DNA of 64,000 nucleotides from Myxococcales bacterium (lineage in GTDB: Bacteria > Myxococcota > Polyangia > HGW-17 > SLPX01), in contig SLPX01000105.1 in assembly GCA_007131745.1 (NCBI GenBank), positions 42,033-106,032 on the forward strand, written 5' to 3'. A program made the position numbers and the translations under genes. Below, one piece after another: positions 53,971 through 61,554 of the stretch (position 1 is the stretch's first letter; each line of letters begins with the position of its first letter). The notes beneath the pieces were generated by a model that saw nothing but the letters and a program-made list of their open reading frames with translations, was not told the origin of the DNA and searched no databases.

Positions 53971-54576
53971 TCAACGCGTTTTCCTGGCTGTTACGAGATA
54001 ACGCGTTTCATCATCCACAAGATCCGTGATTTCCAGGCCGGTTTTTTTCATCATCGCGGCCACATTTTCGGCAGGAGGCAGAATGTCTTTATTCACGCAA
54101 GGCCCTGCGTCAGCGTGTATCTTGTTTATGGTTTCTTTTGAATCGGTATGCCACACATGAAGAAAACCTCCAGGTTTCAGGTACCTGAGGCTTTCGTATA
54201 AAACCGCTTCAGGCTGGTCGAAATGCGGCCAAACCGAGTAGAAAATCGCCCTGTCCGCGATCTCATCTTCCACGGGAAGTTCGACCGCATCTCCGTTGAT
54301 CCAGCAAACCCTTGTATCCGAAATCTTTCGCTTTGCTTCTTCCAACATCCCGGGGGAAAAATCCACAGAGAAAACCCGTCCTTCCGGACCAAGGATGGAT
54401 AGAATGCAATGTGTAAGATTGCCGGTTCCGCAGCCGATGTCGACTATCTTTTCATGGGGGGCGACACCGAATTCTTCCAGGCCGGAGCAAAGTTTCTTGC
54501 GGACTTCTTCCGGGTCGATCCAGTCGTCCCACTTGGCCGCGATATTGTCGAAGAATTTGATTTTGGGATTTGTCAT
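53971..54576 (-). CDS. Class I SAM-dependent methyltransferase
   Basis: 201 residues. Motif I is VDIGCGTGNLTHCIL, motif II the acidic VFSVDFSPGMLEEAK, and motif III LKPGGFLHVWH; overall a UbiE/Methyltransf_11 fold. The substrate is not readable. It stands between a TonB-dependent receptor and ECF transporter genes, which suggests it modifies the imported compound or a chelator of it. Located 55 nt after the receptor stop, in the same direction. Confidence 0.88.
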   Translation of the reverse strand: MTNPKIKFFDNIAAKWDDWIDPEEVRKKLCSGLEEFGVAPHEKIVDIGCGTGNLTHCILSILGPEGRVFSVDFSPGMLEEAKRKISDTRVCWINGDAVELPVEDEIADRAIFYSVWPHFDQPEAVLYESLRYLKPGGFLHVWHTDSKETINKIHADAGPCVNKDILPPAENVAAMMKKTGLEITDLVDDETRYLVTARKTR

Positions 54577-54631
54577 TCCTAAGTATCCTTTGCAACCTCG
54601 GGTTTTATCGTTTCCGCAACCAGGACGGAAA

Positions 54632-56764
54632 TCAGAGTTTCAACCTGATTCCGGCCGTTATGTTGAAACCCGGCATTGTGTAACCCTCTATGTACGCGTA
54701 ACGGTTGTTCAGAAGGTTTCTCAGCATTATGTATGGCTCCAGCATCCGATCGTGGGAATATGTGTAGCGGTAGTTGAAAGACGCATCAATGAAAAATACG
54801 TCTTTTATTGGATCCCGCTTGTAATTGTTCATGTAAAGACCCCGAACCCACTCGCCGCTTATCGAGCCGAAAAAGTGATGTTTCTTGTAACTGTGTTTTG
54901 CATTCACCGCGAAATTGATCTTCGCGTCCGGGTTTTGCTTTGTATAACGGCCGACATCCTGCCAATTTCCGGTTATCCTGAAGCAGAAGGGGCCGATGTC
55001 CCTGAGTCGGGCAACTCCTTCCACACCCCATACGATGACCCGATCGATGTTTACCACTTCCGCGGACGGCCAGGCGCCGAAATATTTAATCAGGTTTCTT
55101 ACCGACGAATAGTAGACGGTCGTGGAGATCTCGAAATTCTTATACTCCCAGGCGATTCCGAAATCCCAGTTAAGAGACACTTCAGGTTTTAGATCCGGGT
55201 TTGCCGTGGGAAAGGGAAGATAGAGTTCGCGCAAAGTGGGTTGGCGGAAGTTGCGCGTAACCCTGGATCTTAACTTCAATCCCCTCCAAGCCTCCCACGT
55301 GGCGCCGCCCTTGGCCATGATGACTCCGCCGTAACGGGTATTGTACATTTGGCGGCTTCCCGCGGTAAGATGCAACGATGAAAACGGTCGGTAATCGATC
55401 TGTTGGTAAAGTGACAGGTTCGTGAAACCCCGGACCTCGTGTTCTTCATCCTGAATTCGGTTTTCAACTTGACCGTCAATCCGTTCAGCGCCTATTCCCA
55501 CTAGCACGCCCAGGTTTCGCACGATTCTGAAGTTCCATTCTCCAAAGCCGCCGGTTGTGAAGTCCAATGAATAAAAACCGTCATACAGACGGTGTACTCC
55601 GACGTTAGCGTAGGTAACAAAGTCCAGTTGATGCTTGGCCTTCTGAACGCTGAACTTGAGAGACGCGTTGTCTCGAAGCACATCATACCAGTGATCATAA
55701 TTGGGATGTGTCACCGGACCGGGATCCGCTCCGGTCAATTTGATTAGTTTGTTTCTAAGCGTCAGGGTGTAACCCGGCCTAATGTGCCAATTGAGTGTGA
55801 ACGTTCCCACCTTGTTGGAGCCGCCCGCGCCGTCGCGGTGACCATCGCTCTTGTGTCCGTGGAAAGCAGTCGCAAGTTCCAGGTTTTTCCATCGAGCCAG
55901 AAAAGCATTGGTCTGCCTGAGCGTGTTGTAACTCCCGAATGACGTGTCGTTGTTGAACTCCCAGCCCTCGGTCGTGAGCCGCCGTTCGTTAATGATGATG
56001 ACTCCGCCCACTGCGTTGCTGCCGTAAAGAACCGAATCGCCCCCCATGATCACCTGGACGTCGTCGATCAAAAAAGGCACGTAAGCATCGGGTATGGGGT
56101 GGCCGAAAATGCCTTGTGCATCGGGAATCCCGTTTTCCACAACCAGGACCTGGGAATTTGGGCTGCCTCCGAGACCGCGGATATAGATGCCGCCCGATGC
56201 ACCACTTGCTACTCCGTGAAAACCCATTCCGCGACCGGTTACGTAAACACCCGCCGATTCCTGTGACAATGCTTCAACCGTACTCGTTCTGGTTGATCGG
56301 CGGATGTCTTCGCCGTGTAACTTTGTAACCGCGGCTGTACGATCTTTTGGAGGGGGTTGCCGGACTGCTTTTACAACGGTTTCCTGTATGGGAGGTTCTT
56401 CTTGAGGTGTTTCCTCTCTTTCGCCTTTGTCATCTGTTGTTTGCGCGGATGTTTTCTCGCAATCCCCTCTTGTCTCATGTGCTTTCGTGTCATGTGCTTC
56501 TGCTTTGTCCGCGGCTGATTCATCCTGAGAATCTGTGTTTCCGGCAGGGCTTTCTTCCCTCTTTTCGTCACGGGTTTCTGTTTTTTCTTCGTCCGGGTTC
56601 TCTTCTTCTTCAAGGTCTTTCAGCGACTCTTCTTCTTCATCTTCCGCGGTTGCATTTTCCACTTCGCCGGACTCGCCGGTCCGGGAAGGGGAAGAGACCT
56701 TGTCTTCATCTTTTGATCCCCATGCGCACAGGGAAAAAAGCAATATGAAAAGAAAGGTGTTCAT
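54632..56764 (-). CDS. TonB-dependent outer-membrane receptor with an acidic N-terminal extension
   Basis: 710 residues. After the signal peptide (FILLFSLCAWG) come about 120 residues rich in Glu, Asp, Lys and Thr, then the likely TonB box (IQETVVKAVRQ) and a plug domain with EDIRRSTRTSTVEALSQESAGVYVTGRGMG, GGIYIRGLGGSPNSQVLVVENGIPDAQG and VMGGDSVLYGSNAVGGVIII. A beta barrel follows up to the terminal LKL. The receptor moves a scarce ligand across the outer membrane using TonB energy; no tonB-exbBD is in the window. The long acidic extension before the box is unusual. Confidence 0.92.
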   Translation of the reverse strand: MNTFLFILLFSLCAWGSKDEDKVSSPSRTGESGEVENATAEDEEEESLKDLEEEENPDEEKTETRDEKREESPAGNTDSQDESAADKAEAHDTKAHETRGDCEKTSAQTTDDKGEREETPQEEPPIQETVVKAVRQPPPKDRTAAVTKLHGEDIRRSTRTSTVEALSQESAGVYVTGRGMGFHGVASGASGGIYIRGLGGSPNSQVLVVENGIPDAQGIFGHPIPDAYVPFLIDDVQVIMGGDSVLYGSNAVGGVIIINERRLTTEGWEFNNDTSFGSYNTLRQTNAFLARWKNLELATAFHGHKSDGHRDGAGGSNKVGTFTLNWHIRPGYTLTLRNKLIKLTGADPGPVTHPNYDHWYDVLRDNASLKFSVQKAKHQLDFVTYANVGVHRLYDGFYSLDFTTGGFGEWNFRIVRNLGVLVGIGAERIDGQVENRIQDEEHEVRGFTNLSLYQQIDYRPFSSLHLTAGSRQMYNTRYGGVIMAKGGATWEAWRGLKLRSRVTRNFRQPTLRELYLPFPTANPDLKPEVSLNWDFGIAWEYKNFEISTTVYYSSVRNLIKYFGAWPSAEVVNIDRVIVWGVEGVARLRDIGPFCFRITGNWQDVGRYTKQNPDAKINFAVNAKHSYKKHHFFGSISGEWVRGLYMNNYKRDPIKDVFFIDASFNYRYTYSHDRMLEPYIMLRNLLNNRYAYIEGYTMPGFNITAGIRLKL

Positions 56765-56786
56765 GGTTTTTCCATGAAGAGGTTTC

Positions 56787-57254
56787 TCAATGCCCGAACG
56801 GTCCGGGCGCTGAAAAATCCTGCTCTTGATCTTCGGCCGTCAGGACGAAAACATGAAAACGTCCATATTCCGCCTTTCTAGAGCGGATGGTTTGGTACCT
56901 GAACCACAAGGGGATGTTTCTGATGAGGGTTGGGTCTCTTTCCGGTTCATCACATAGGCAGATGGAATCGATATAGCCTTTTTCAGCCTGGAGCATGCAG
57001 TATTCTTCGGCATCGAATCTTTTGAAACGAATTCGATCGCTTCCCGCAAAGCAGCGTTTCGGACTTGTCGCTTCTCCATATGGAAGGACCGTGTTCCAGA
57101 GGCAACCATTGAAGCTGATATCTTTAACCAGAATCTGGCTGTCTATGTCGTTTATGATGATGATTTCCGGTTCGAACTCTTCGCATGACAGCAAGGTGCA
57201 GAATGAAAACACCGTACATAAAAGGAAACACGGTATTTTGGCTCGTTGAATCAT
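56787..57254 (-). CDS. Small lipoprotein of the TonB-ECF operon
   Basis: 155 residues with GGAG upstream of the ATG. Lipoprotein signal (FSFCTLLSC), then a mostly beta-rich domain (EIIIINDIDSQILVKDISFNGCLWNTVLPYGEATSP) with five Cys after the lipidated one (NGC, KRC, EYC, CLC). The pattern of beta strands around YNG or FNG resembles the next gene product, so the two may share a fold. Its position 22 nt before the TonB receptor suggests a periplasmic or outer-leaflet partner of it. No family recognised. Confidence 0.75.
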   Translation of the reverse strand: MIQRAKIPCFLLCTVFSFCTLLSCEEFEPEIIIINDIDSQILVKDISFNGCLWNTVLPYGEATSPKRCFAGSDRIRFKRFDAEEYCMLQAEKGYIDSICLCDEPERDPTLIRNIPLWFRYQTIRSRKAEYGRFHVFVLTAEDQEQDFSAPGPFGH

Positions 57255-57313
57255 GGAACACGATCTCCGGGTGTTTCACGCGGGCTGGCTGCCGGCCGGC
57301 GCGGTTCAGGTTT

Positions 57314-57808
57314 TCACCTTTGGCACTGTGGGTTTTCCATCCTGTTTTCATAAGGTTCGAAGCCATACTCCGGCCACAGTTCCAGGATCGTGTTGTAGAG
57401 TTCCTCCGGGATTGGTTCGACTCCCTGGGGTGGGCAGGGACCTTGATGGTTGGGTACGTTCAAGACGATGGTGCGATTCTGTCCGGGAACGACCTCTTCT
57501 TCATTTCTGGATGCCACGGGCAGGCAGTGTTCGGGATTGCAATCAGGATCATCCCATGCAAGGATCATGTAAACATATCCAAGCCCTGCTTCAACTTCCA
57601 GCTCTTCGCCGATTTCTCCGATCTCAACCTTGTCGAAAAAAGTTCCATTGTAATAGGCTTTGCATATGGTCCATGGAGGATTGGGAAGGTCCGGGTTGTC
57701 GAAATCGTTGTGCAAACTTACGTATGCTGTTTCAGAATCTCCGTCAGTGTTGCATCCAAAAGAAAAAGCAAGCATCAGGGCCAGAATCAAGATCACCGGT
57801 TTTTTCAT
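57314..57808 (-). CDS. Lipoprotein, first gene of the TonB-ECF operon
   Basis: 164 residues from the ATG at 57808 (AAGGAG 8 nt upstream); the frame opens with a TTG two codons earlier. Lipoprotein signal (LALMLAFSFGC). The mature part has PPWTICKAYYNGTFFDKVEIGEIG, CNPEHCLPVASRNEEEVVPGQNRTIVLN and CPPQGVEPIPEELYNTILELWPEYGFEPY. It looks conserved, and I believe similar stretches occur in other deltaproteobacterial genomes next to TonB receptors, but this is from memory. Acidic and Cys/His residues would suit metal or chelate binding. Confidence 0.78.
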   Translation of the reverse strand: MKKPVILILALMLAFSFGCNTDGDSETAYVSLHNDFDNPDLPNPPWTICKAYYNGTFFDKVEIGEIGEELEVEAGLGYVYMILAWDDPDCNPEHCLPVASRNEEEVVPGQNRTIVLNVPNHQGPCPPQGVEPIPEELYNTILELWPEYGFEPYENRMENPQCQR

Positions 57809-58115
57809 AATCAATTCTCCTTTTCCGCGCGGTGTAGATTGAAAAATATTTTTTTCGATTTCGTAATACGGCCTTTAGGCGAAACCTTGATGCGTGTCAA
57901 CTATGAAAATGTGTTTAACGGCAAGCGAAGTCATGTTGAAAACGAATCTTTGTACCGTGGTGCAATCCGGTTATTTGTTTCACCGGATCTCCCTGAGTGG
58001 ATTTGTTTTTGACAAATCCCGGTTGTTCATGCTTTGTCTATGGAAAGGCTGTGCGGCGAGATTATTCTTAAAACGCGTTTCGTGCAGCTCGATACAATTT
58101 GGGAGGCTATGAAAC
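57809..58115. promoter_or_regulatory. Divergent intergenic region with a structured leader for the TonB-ECF operon
   Basis: Two perfect hairpins stand in tandem on the minus-strand leader: 57999-58006 with 58012-58019 (8-bp arms, GGATTTGT/ACAAATCC, 5-nt loop), and 57965-57971 with 57982-57988 (7-bp arms, ATCCGGT/ACCGGAT, 10-nt loop). They lie 155-215 nt before the operon start at 57808. The second hairpin with its flanks recalls the 5' part of a cobalamin aptamer, but the rest of that aptamer is absent. Neither is followed by a T-run. The stretch from 57815 to 57960 is AT-rich and gene-free. Confidence 0.4.
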
Positions 58116-59042
58116 ATGAGTTCGAATTCTTCATCGCGTTCTGGAAGAGGCTCTTCCCTGCCTCCGCCCGGAGGAGAGTCCAGGAAACATTCTTCAGGGC
58201 GAAAATCAAGTGCTCTTCCTCCTCCTGAAGGAAGAATAGCGTTCGACGGGCGAAGTGGACATCCAGGAGAGACACATCCTCCTCCGGGTGATGTGCCGCC
58301 TCCTCCGGGTGATGTGCCTCCTCCTCCGGGTGATGTGCCTCCTCCTCCAGGTGATGCGCCTCCTCCTCCAGGTGATGCGCCTCCTCCTCCAGGTGATGCG
58401 CCGCCTCCTCCGGGTGATGCGCCGCCACCTCCGGGTGATGCGCCTCCTCCTCCGGGTGATGTGCCGCCTCCTCCGGGTGACGCGCTTCCTCCACCACAAG
58501 ACGCTCTTCCTCCTCCGGAGGATGTGGCTGCCGGCGCAAAAGACCCTTTCGGAAAATCAACGGACGGAAGAACTCCCTTTGGAAGATCGTCATATCCAAC
58601 AATGGACAATCCGTTTCCCTCGATCGCTGAATCGCTGCCGTCCGGTGTTGTGCCGCCTCCGCCTGGAACAACACCTTATGATGAGCCGGCTTACCCGTCT
58701 GTTGAAACCCGGCTGCCGTCGGGTGATTCGGATGCCGATCAGTCTGCCGAAACGGTATCCCCCGCATCGATTGAGCAAGAAGTCTTTTTCGGCGAAGCCG
58801 GAGACACTCCCTTTGATGGTCAAGCCGCTTCAACCACTTTGCCCGTGGATGAGGGAGATCTGATAATCGAGGATGCGCTTTCCGAGGAGGCGCCTGAATT
58901 GGCCGACAAACTGGATAGTCCCCCCCCTGTTCCCAAGGCCCAGGTTAAGAGCGAAGGCGTGTGCCACGTGTGCGGTTGCAATCCTGTTTGGTCGAAAGAG
59001 CGGCAAAGATGGTTTTGCGAACACTGCGGCTGTTTTTTGTAG
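58116..59042 (+). CDS. Proline-rich repeat protein with a C-terminal zinc ribbon
   Basis: 308 residues; GGGAGG 9 nt before the ATG. A Ser/Gly/Pro lead is followed by about twelve heptads of PPPPGDA/V (residues about 52-135), an acidic Pro-rich linker of about 140 residues and a zinc ribbon at the end (CHVCGCNPVWSKERQRWFCEHCGCFL). The minus strand shows long open frames through the repeats, but only this frame ends in a recognisable fold and has a ribosome site. Such Pro-rich, zinc-ribbon proteins are common in myxobacteria and often scaffold signalling or motility complexes; the function here is unknown. Confidence 0.82.
   Translation: MSSNSSSRSGRGSSLPPPGGESRKHSSGRKSSALPPPEGRIAFDGRSGHPGETHPPPGDVPPPPGDVPPPPGDVPPPPGDAPPPPGDAPPPPGDAPPPPGDAPPPPGDAPPPPGDVPPPPGDALPPPQDALPPPEDVAAGAKDPFGKSTDGRTPFGRSSYPTMDNPFPSIAESLPSGVVPPPPGTTPYDEPAYPSVETRLPSGDSDADQSAETVSPASIEQEVFFGEAGDTPFDGQAASTTLPVDEGDLIIEDALSEEAPELADKLDSPPPVPKAQVKSEGVCHVCGCNPVWSKERQRWFCEHCGCFL
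58272..58520. repeat. 21-bp tandem repeat coding PPPPGD heptads
   Basis: About twelve copies of CCTCCTCCGGGTGATGYGC (21 bp), ten close to perfect and the last two diverged (LPPPQDA, LPPPEDV). Some copies share third-position changes (CCTCCTCCAGGT), showing expansion by duplication of blocks. No spacers, so this is not a CRISPR. Confidence 0.9.
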
Positions 59043-59085
59043 ACATTAGTCGTGATCACATAATTGATCGCAAGGCGCCTGTGAT

Positions 59086-61395
59086 GTGAAGTCCGCTCCA
59101 GTCTTTTCTTTTAGGATTAAGTTGTCCGGGGTTTTGATGTTTCTCCGCCGGAACGCCCCGGAAGTAATAGGCTTTTTTACGCTCGTCTTTTTCGGCATTT
59201 TGCTCCTGGTGTCGATGCGTTTCAAAACGCCCACCTGGGACGAGCCGATGCACTATTCCTACGGGGCCAGGATGTTGGAAAAGGGGCGGCAGACTCAGGT
59301 GACCCTATCTTCAATGGCTGTAAACCAACTCAACGTTTTGCCCAATTTTTACTTGAGGGGCGATCGTGTCCACAGGCCGGCGACAGTTCGGGCGTTGTTT
59401 GCATCCCGGGTTCCGACAGTGCTGGGCGCTGTTTTGCTGGGCGGTGTTGTCTTCGCGTTCGCCAAGAGGCTTTTCGGTCGTTGGGCGGGCCTTGGAAGTT
59501 TGATTGTTTTTTGTCTTTGTCCGACGGTTCTGGCCCACTCCCGCTGGGTCACAAACGATGTCTATTGTGCTTTGTTCATGATTTCAACTATTTACGCTTT
59601 TTGGCGCTACATGGAAACGGATCGTTATTCATGGCTTGTGATCTGCGGCTTGTTGTTCGGCGCAGCACAGGTATCCAAGTTCACTTCGCTCTTGCTCATT
59701 CCCATTCTCGGCTTTTTGTGGGCTGTGTTCAGATTTCGAAAAACCCGGATTTTGAGTGCAGACCAACCTGTTCCCGGAAACAAAGCGGAAAGCGAGGCCG
59801 AGCCTGACGATGATGCGCACAAGAAAACCCTCTCTGAAAAATTGCGAGGTCCGATGTATCGCTTCGCTGTTTTTGCATTGTGCGGCTGGCTTGTTTGGAA
59901 CGGCGCATATTATTTCCAGGAAACGTTTTCTACCTGGCGGTCCCGTGATTTTGACAGCGGTTTCATGAAGACCGCGCAGAAAATGCTGGGCCCGGTTCCC
60001 GCGGGATTGCCCGGGCCTTACCTGGACGCTTTGGATGTAACTTTTGCGATCAACCAGGCGCATACCGGCCGGGGTTTGATCTACATGCTGGGAGAAACCT
60101 CCAGGGAAGGCTTTCGCTCCTACTTTTTCGTTGCGCTTCTTTACAAGGCGCCGTTGGGGTTTTGGCTGATTTTCTTGCTTTCCTTATTCTTTGCGTTTTA
60201 TCGAAAAAGGAGTTGGGGACCTCCCTCAGCTCGCATCGCGGATGTCGTGTTGTTGACGCCCGCGGTTTTTCTTTTGATCTATTTCGTCTTTTTTTGCACA
60301 GCGCAGATAGGCGTAAGATATCTCATGCCGCTCCTGGTGTTGATGCAGGTTTCCACGGGAAGGCTTTGGAGTCCGGACGCTATGGGGAAAACCGGTGCTG
60401 TGAGTCTCATGGTTTCCGGCGCTGCCGTCTTGTGGATGGGAATTTCCTCCCTGTCTTATACTCCTCATTACTTGTCATATTTCAATGAGCTGGCCGGAGG
60501 ACCGACACGTTCCTACAGGATCCTGGCCGACTCCAACCTGGACTGGAATCAAAACGATCTCTACGTGCAACGTTGGCTGAAACGGCGGAATCTTACAAAG
60601 GATGTTTTGCATCCTTCACGCCCGGCTACAGGGACATGGGTGGTTTCGGCAAACAGGCTTGTAGGTATCCATCGACCGGCTGAATACCGCTGGCTTCGAG
60701 AGTTGGAACCGTCTGAACACATCGCGTATTCTCATTTCGTTTTTAACGTGGACGAAAAAGATCTTCGACGAGCGCTTCTGGTTGACCAGGGAAAACTTTT
60801 CCCTGCAAGGTTTACGGAAAGCGACAACACAGCGAGGGGGATCTGGCGTTTCGGATATGATAGAACATCCGTATCCGGGCGGTTTTGCTCTCAAAAACCT
60901 GTTTCCTTCTTGAATATCCGCAGGATATGCGGAAGAACCGAACACTATGCAGCCAGGTTTGTAGGGTTTCTCAAGATCCCGAAAACAGGTGAATACACGC
61001 TTTCCTTGGGGTCGGATGATGGAAGCAGGCTGTTTCTGAACGGAAAAAGAATCATCGATCTTTGGAGCGACCATGCTCTCATGTATGACCACGCTGTTTT
61101 GAACCTTGAACAGGGATTCCACTCTATTGAGATACATTATTACGAACGTACGGGCGCGGCAGCGCTTCATTTCAGGCTGAGCGAGTTTCCGGAAGGCAAG
61201 ATTTTGCCCCTCACTACGCTGTTTTACCGAACCCGCACCCCTCCACAAATTCCCCGATTCATGTTCTTCGGACTTCCGGTTCCACCGGCCTTGTATGATG
61301 CGCCACCTCGCCGGCATAGTATGCAACACCTGTTCCCGCGTCGTCGCCGGACCCGACGAACAGACTTTTTACATGACAACGCCACCCAATCCTAA
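59086..61395 (+). CDS. GT-C (PMT/GT39-like) glycosyltransferase with a C-terminal PA14 domain
   Basis: 769 residues; GTG start at 59086 with AAGG upstream (an ATG at 59137 is possible). Residues about 20-440 have about ten hydrophobic helices, and the first loop has WDEPMHYSYGARMLEKG, the D-E motif of lipid-sugar-using GT39 enzymes. Residues about 600-740 form a PA14 beta-sandwich: HYAARFVGFLKIPKTGEYTLSLGSDDGSRLFLNGKRIID...FHSIEIHYYERTGAAALHFRLS, a carbohydrate-binding fold. The join of the two is unusual and suggests the enzyme recognises a glycan acceptor in the periplasm. The last 50 residues are basic. Confidence 0.88.
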   Translation: MKSAPVFSFRIKLSGVLMFLRRNAPEVIGFFTLVFFGILLLVSMRFKTPTWDEPMHYSYGARMLEKGRQTQVTLSSMAVNQLNVLPNFYLRGDRVHRPATVRALFASRVPTVLGAVLLGGVVFAFAKRLFGRWAGLGSLIVFCLCPTVLAHSRWVTNDVYCALFMISTIYAFWRYMETDRYSWLVICGLLFGAAQVSKFTSLLLIPILGFLWAVFRFRKTRILSADQPVPGNKAESEAEPDDDAHKKTLSEKLRGPMYRFAVFALCGWLVWNGAYYFQETFSTWRSRDFDSGFMKTAQKMLGPVPAGLPGPYLDALDVTFAINQAHTGRGLIYMLGETSREGFRSYFFVALLYKAPLGFWLIFLLSLFFAFYRKRSWGPPSARIADVVLLTPAVFLLIYFVFFCTAQIGVRYLMPLLVLMQVSTGRLWSPDAMGKTGAVSLMVSGAAVLWMGISSLSYTPHYLSYFNELAGGPTRSYRILADSNLDWNQNDLYVQRWLKRRNLTKDVLHPSRPATGTWVVSANRLVGIHRPAEYRWLRELEPSEHIAYSHFVFNVDEKDLRRALLVDQGKLFPARFTESDNTARGIWRFGYDRTSVSGRFCSQKPVSFLNIRRICGRTEHYAARFVGFLKIPKTGEYTLSLGSDDGSRLFLNGKRIIDLWSDHALMYDHAVLNLEQGFHSIEIHYYERTGAAALHFRLSEFPEGKILPLTTLFYRTRTPPQIPRFMFFGLPVPPALYDAPPRRHSMQHLFPRRRRTRRTDFLHDNATQS

Positions 61396-61554
61396 GCAAC
61401 AGCGTCCATTCAACCTGCTCAAGACCATAGAGGTGCAGACAGAACGTTGCGCCTCAGCTATCAACAAAACTTTGAATATTGCAGAAGAAGTTTTGCTTTT
61501 TCTCTCCGGCTAAACTTCAGATTAGAACATCTACCCCCAAAAAACACCATGCAG

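Noticed and set aside
57185..58012. 275-codon plus-strand open frame
   Set aside because: It lies opposite the two lipoprotein genes of the operon, which have signal peptides and ribosome sites; its own product matches nothing.
57809..58020. Cobalamin riboswitch before the TonB-ECF operon
   Set aside because: Only a segment like the 5' part (GGGAGATCCGGTGAAAC) is seen. I find neither the GCCACTG segment nor the AGxCxGGAGACC box in the remaining leader, so the full aptamer is not supported.
57980..58833. Minus-strand open frames rich in GGGGASP or HHPEEE
   Set aside because: They exist only because the 21-bp repeat lacks stops in these frames; the plus-strand frame ends in a zinc ribbon and has a ribosome site.
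61295..61513. Small plus-strand open frame after the PA14 glycosyltransferase
   Set aside because: It starts inside that gene, has no clear ribosome site and no recognisable product.
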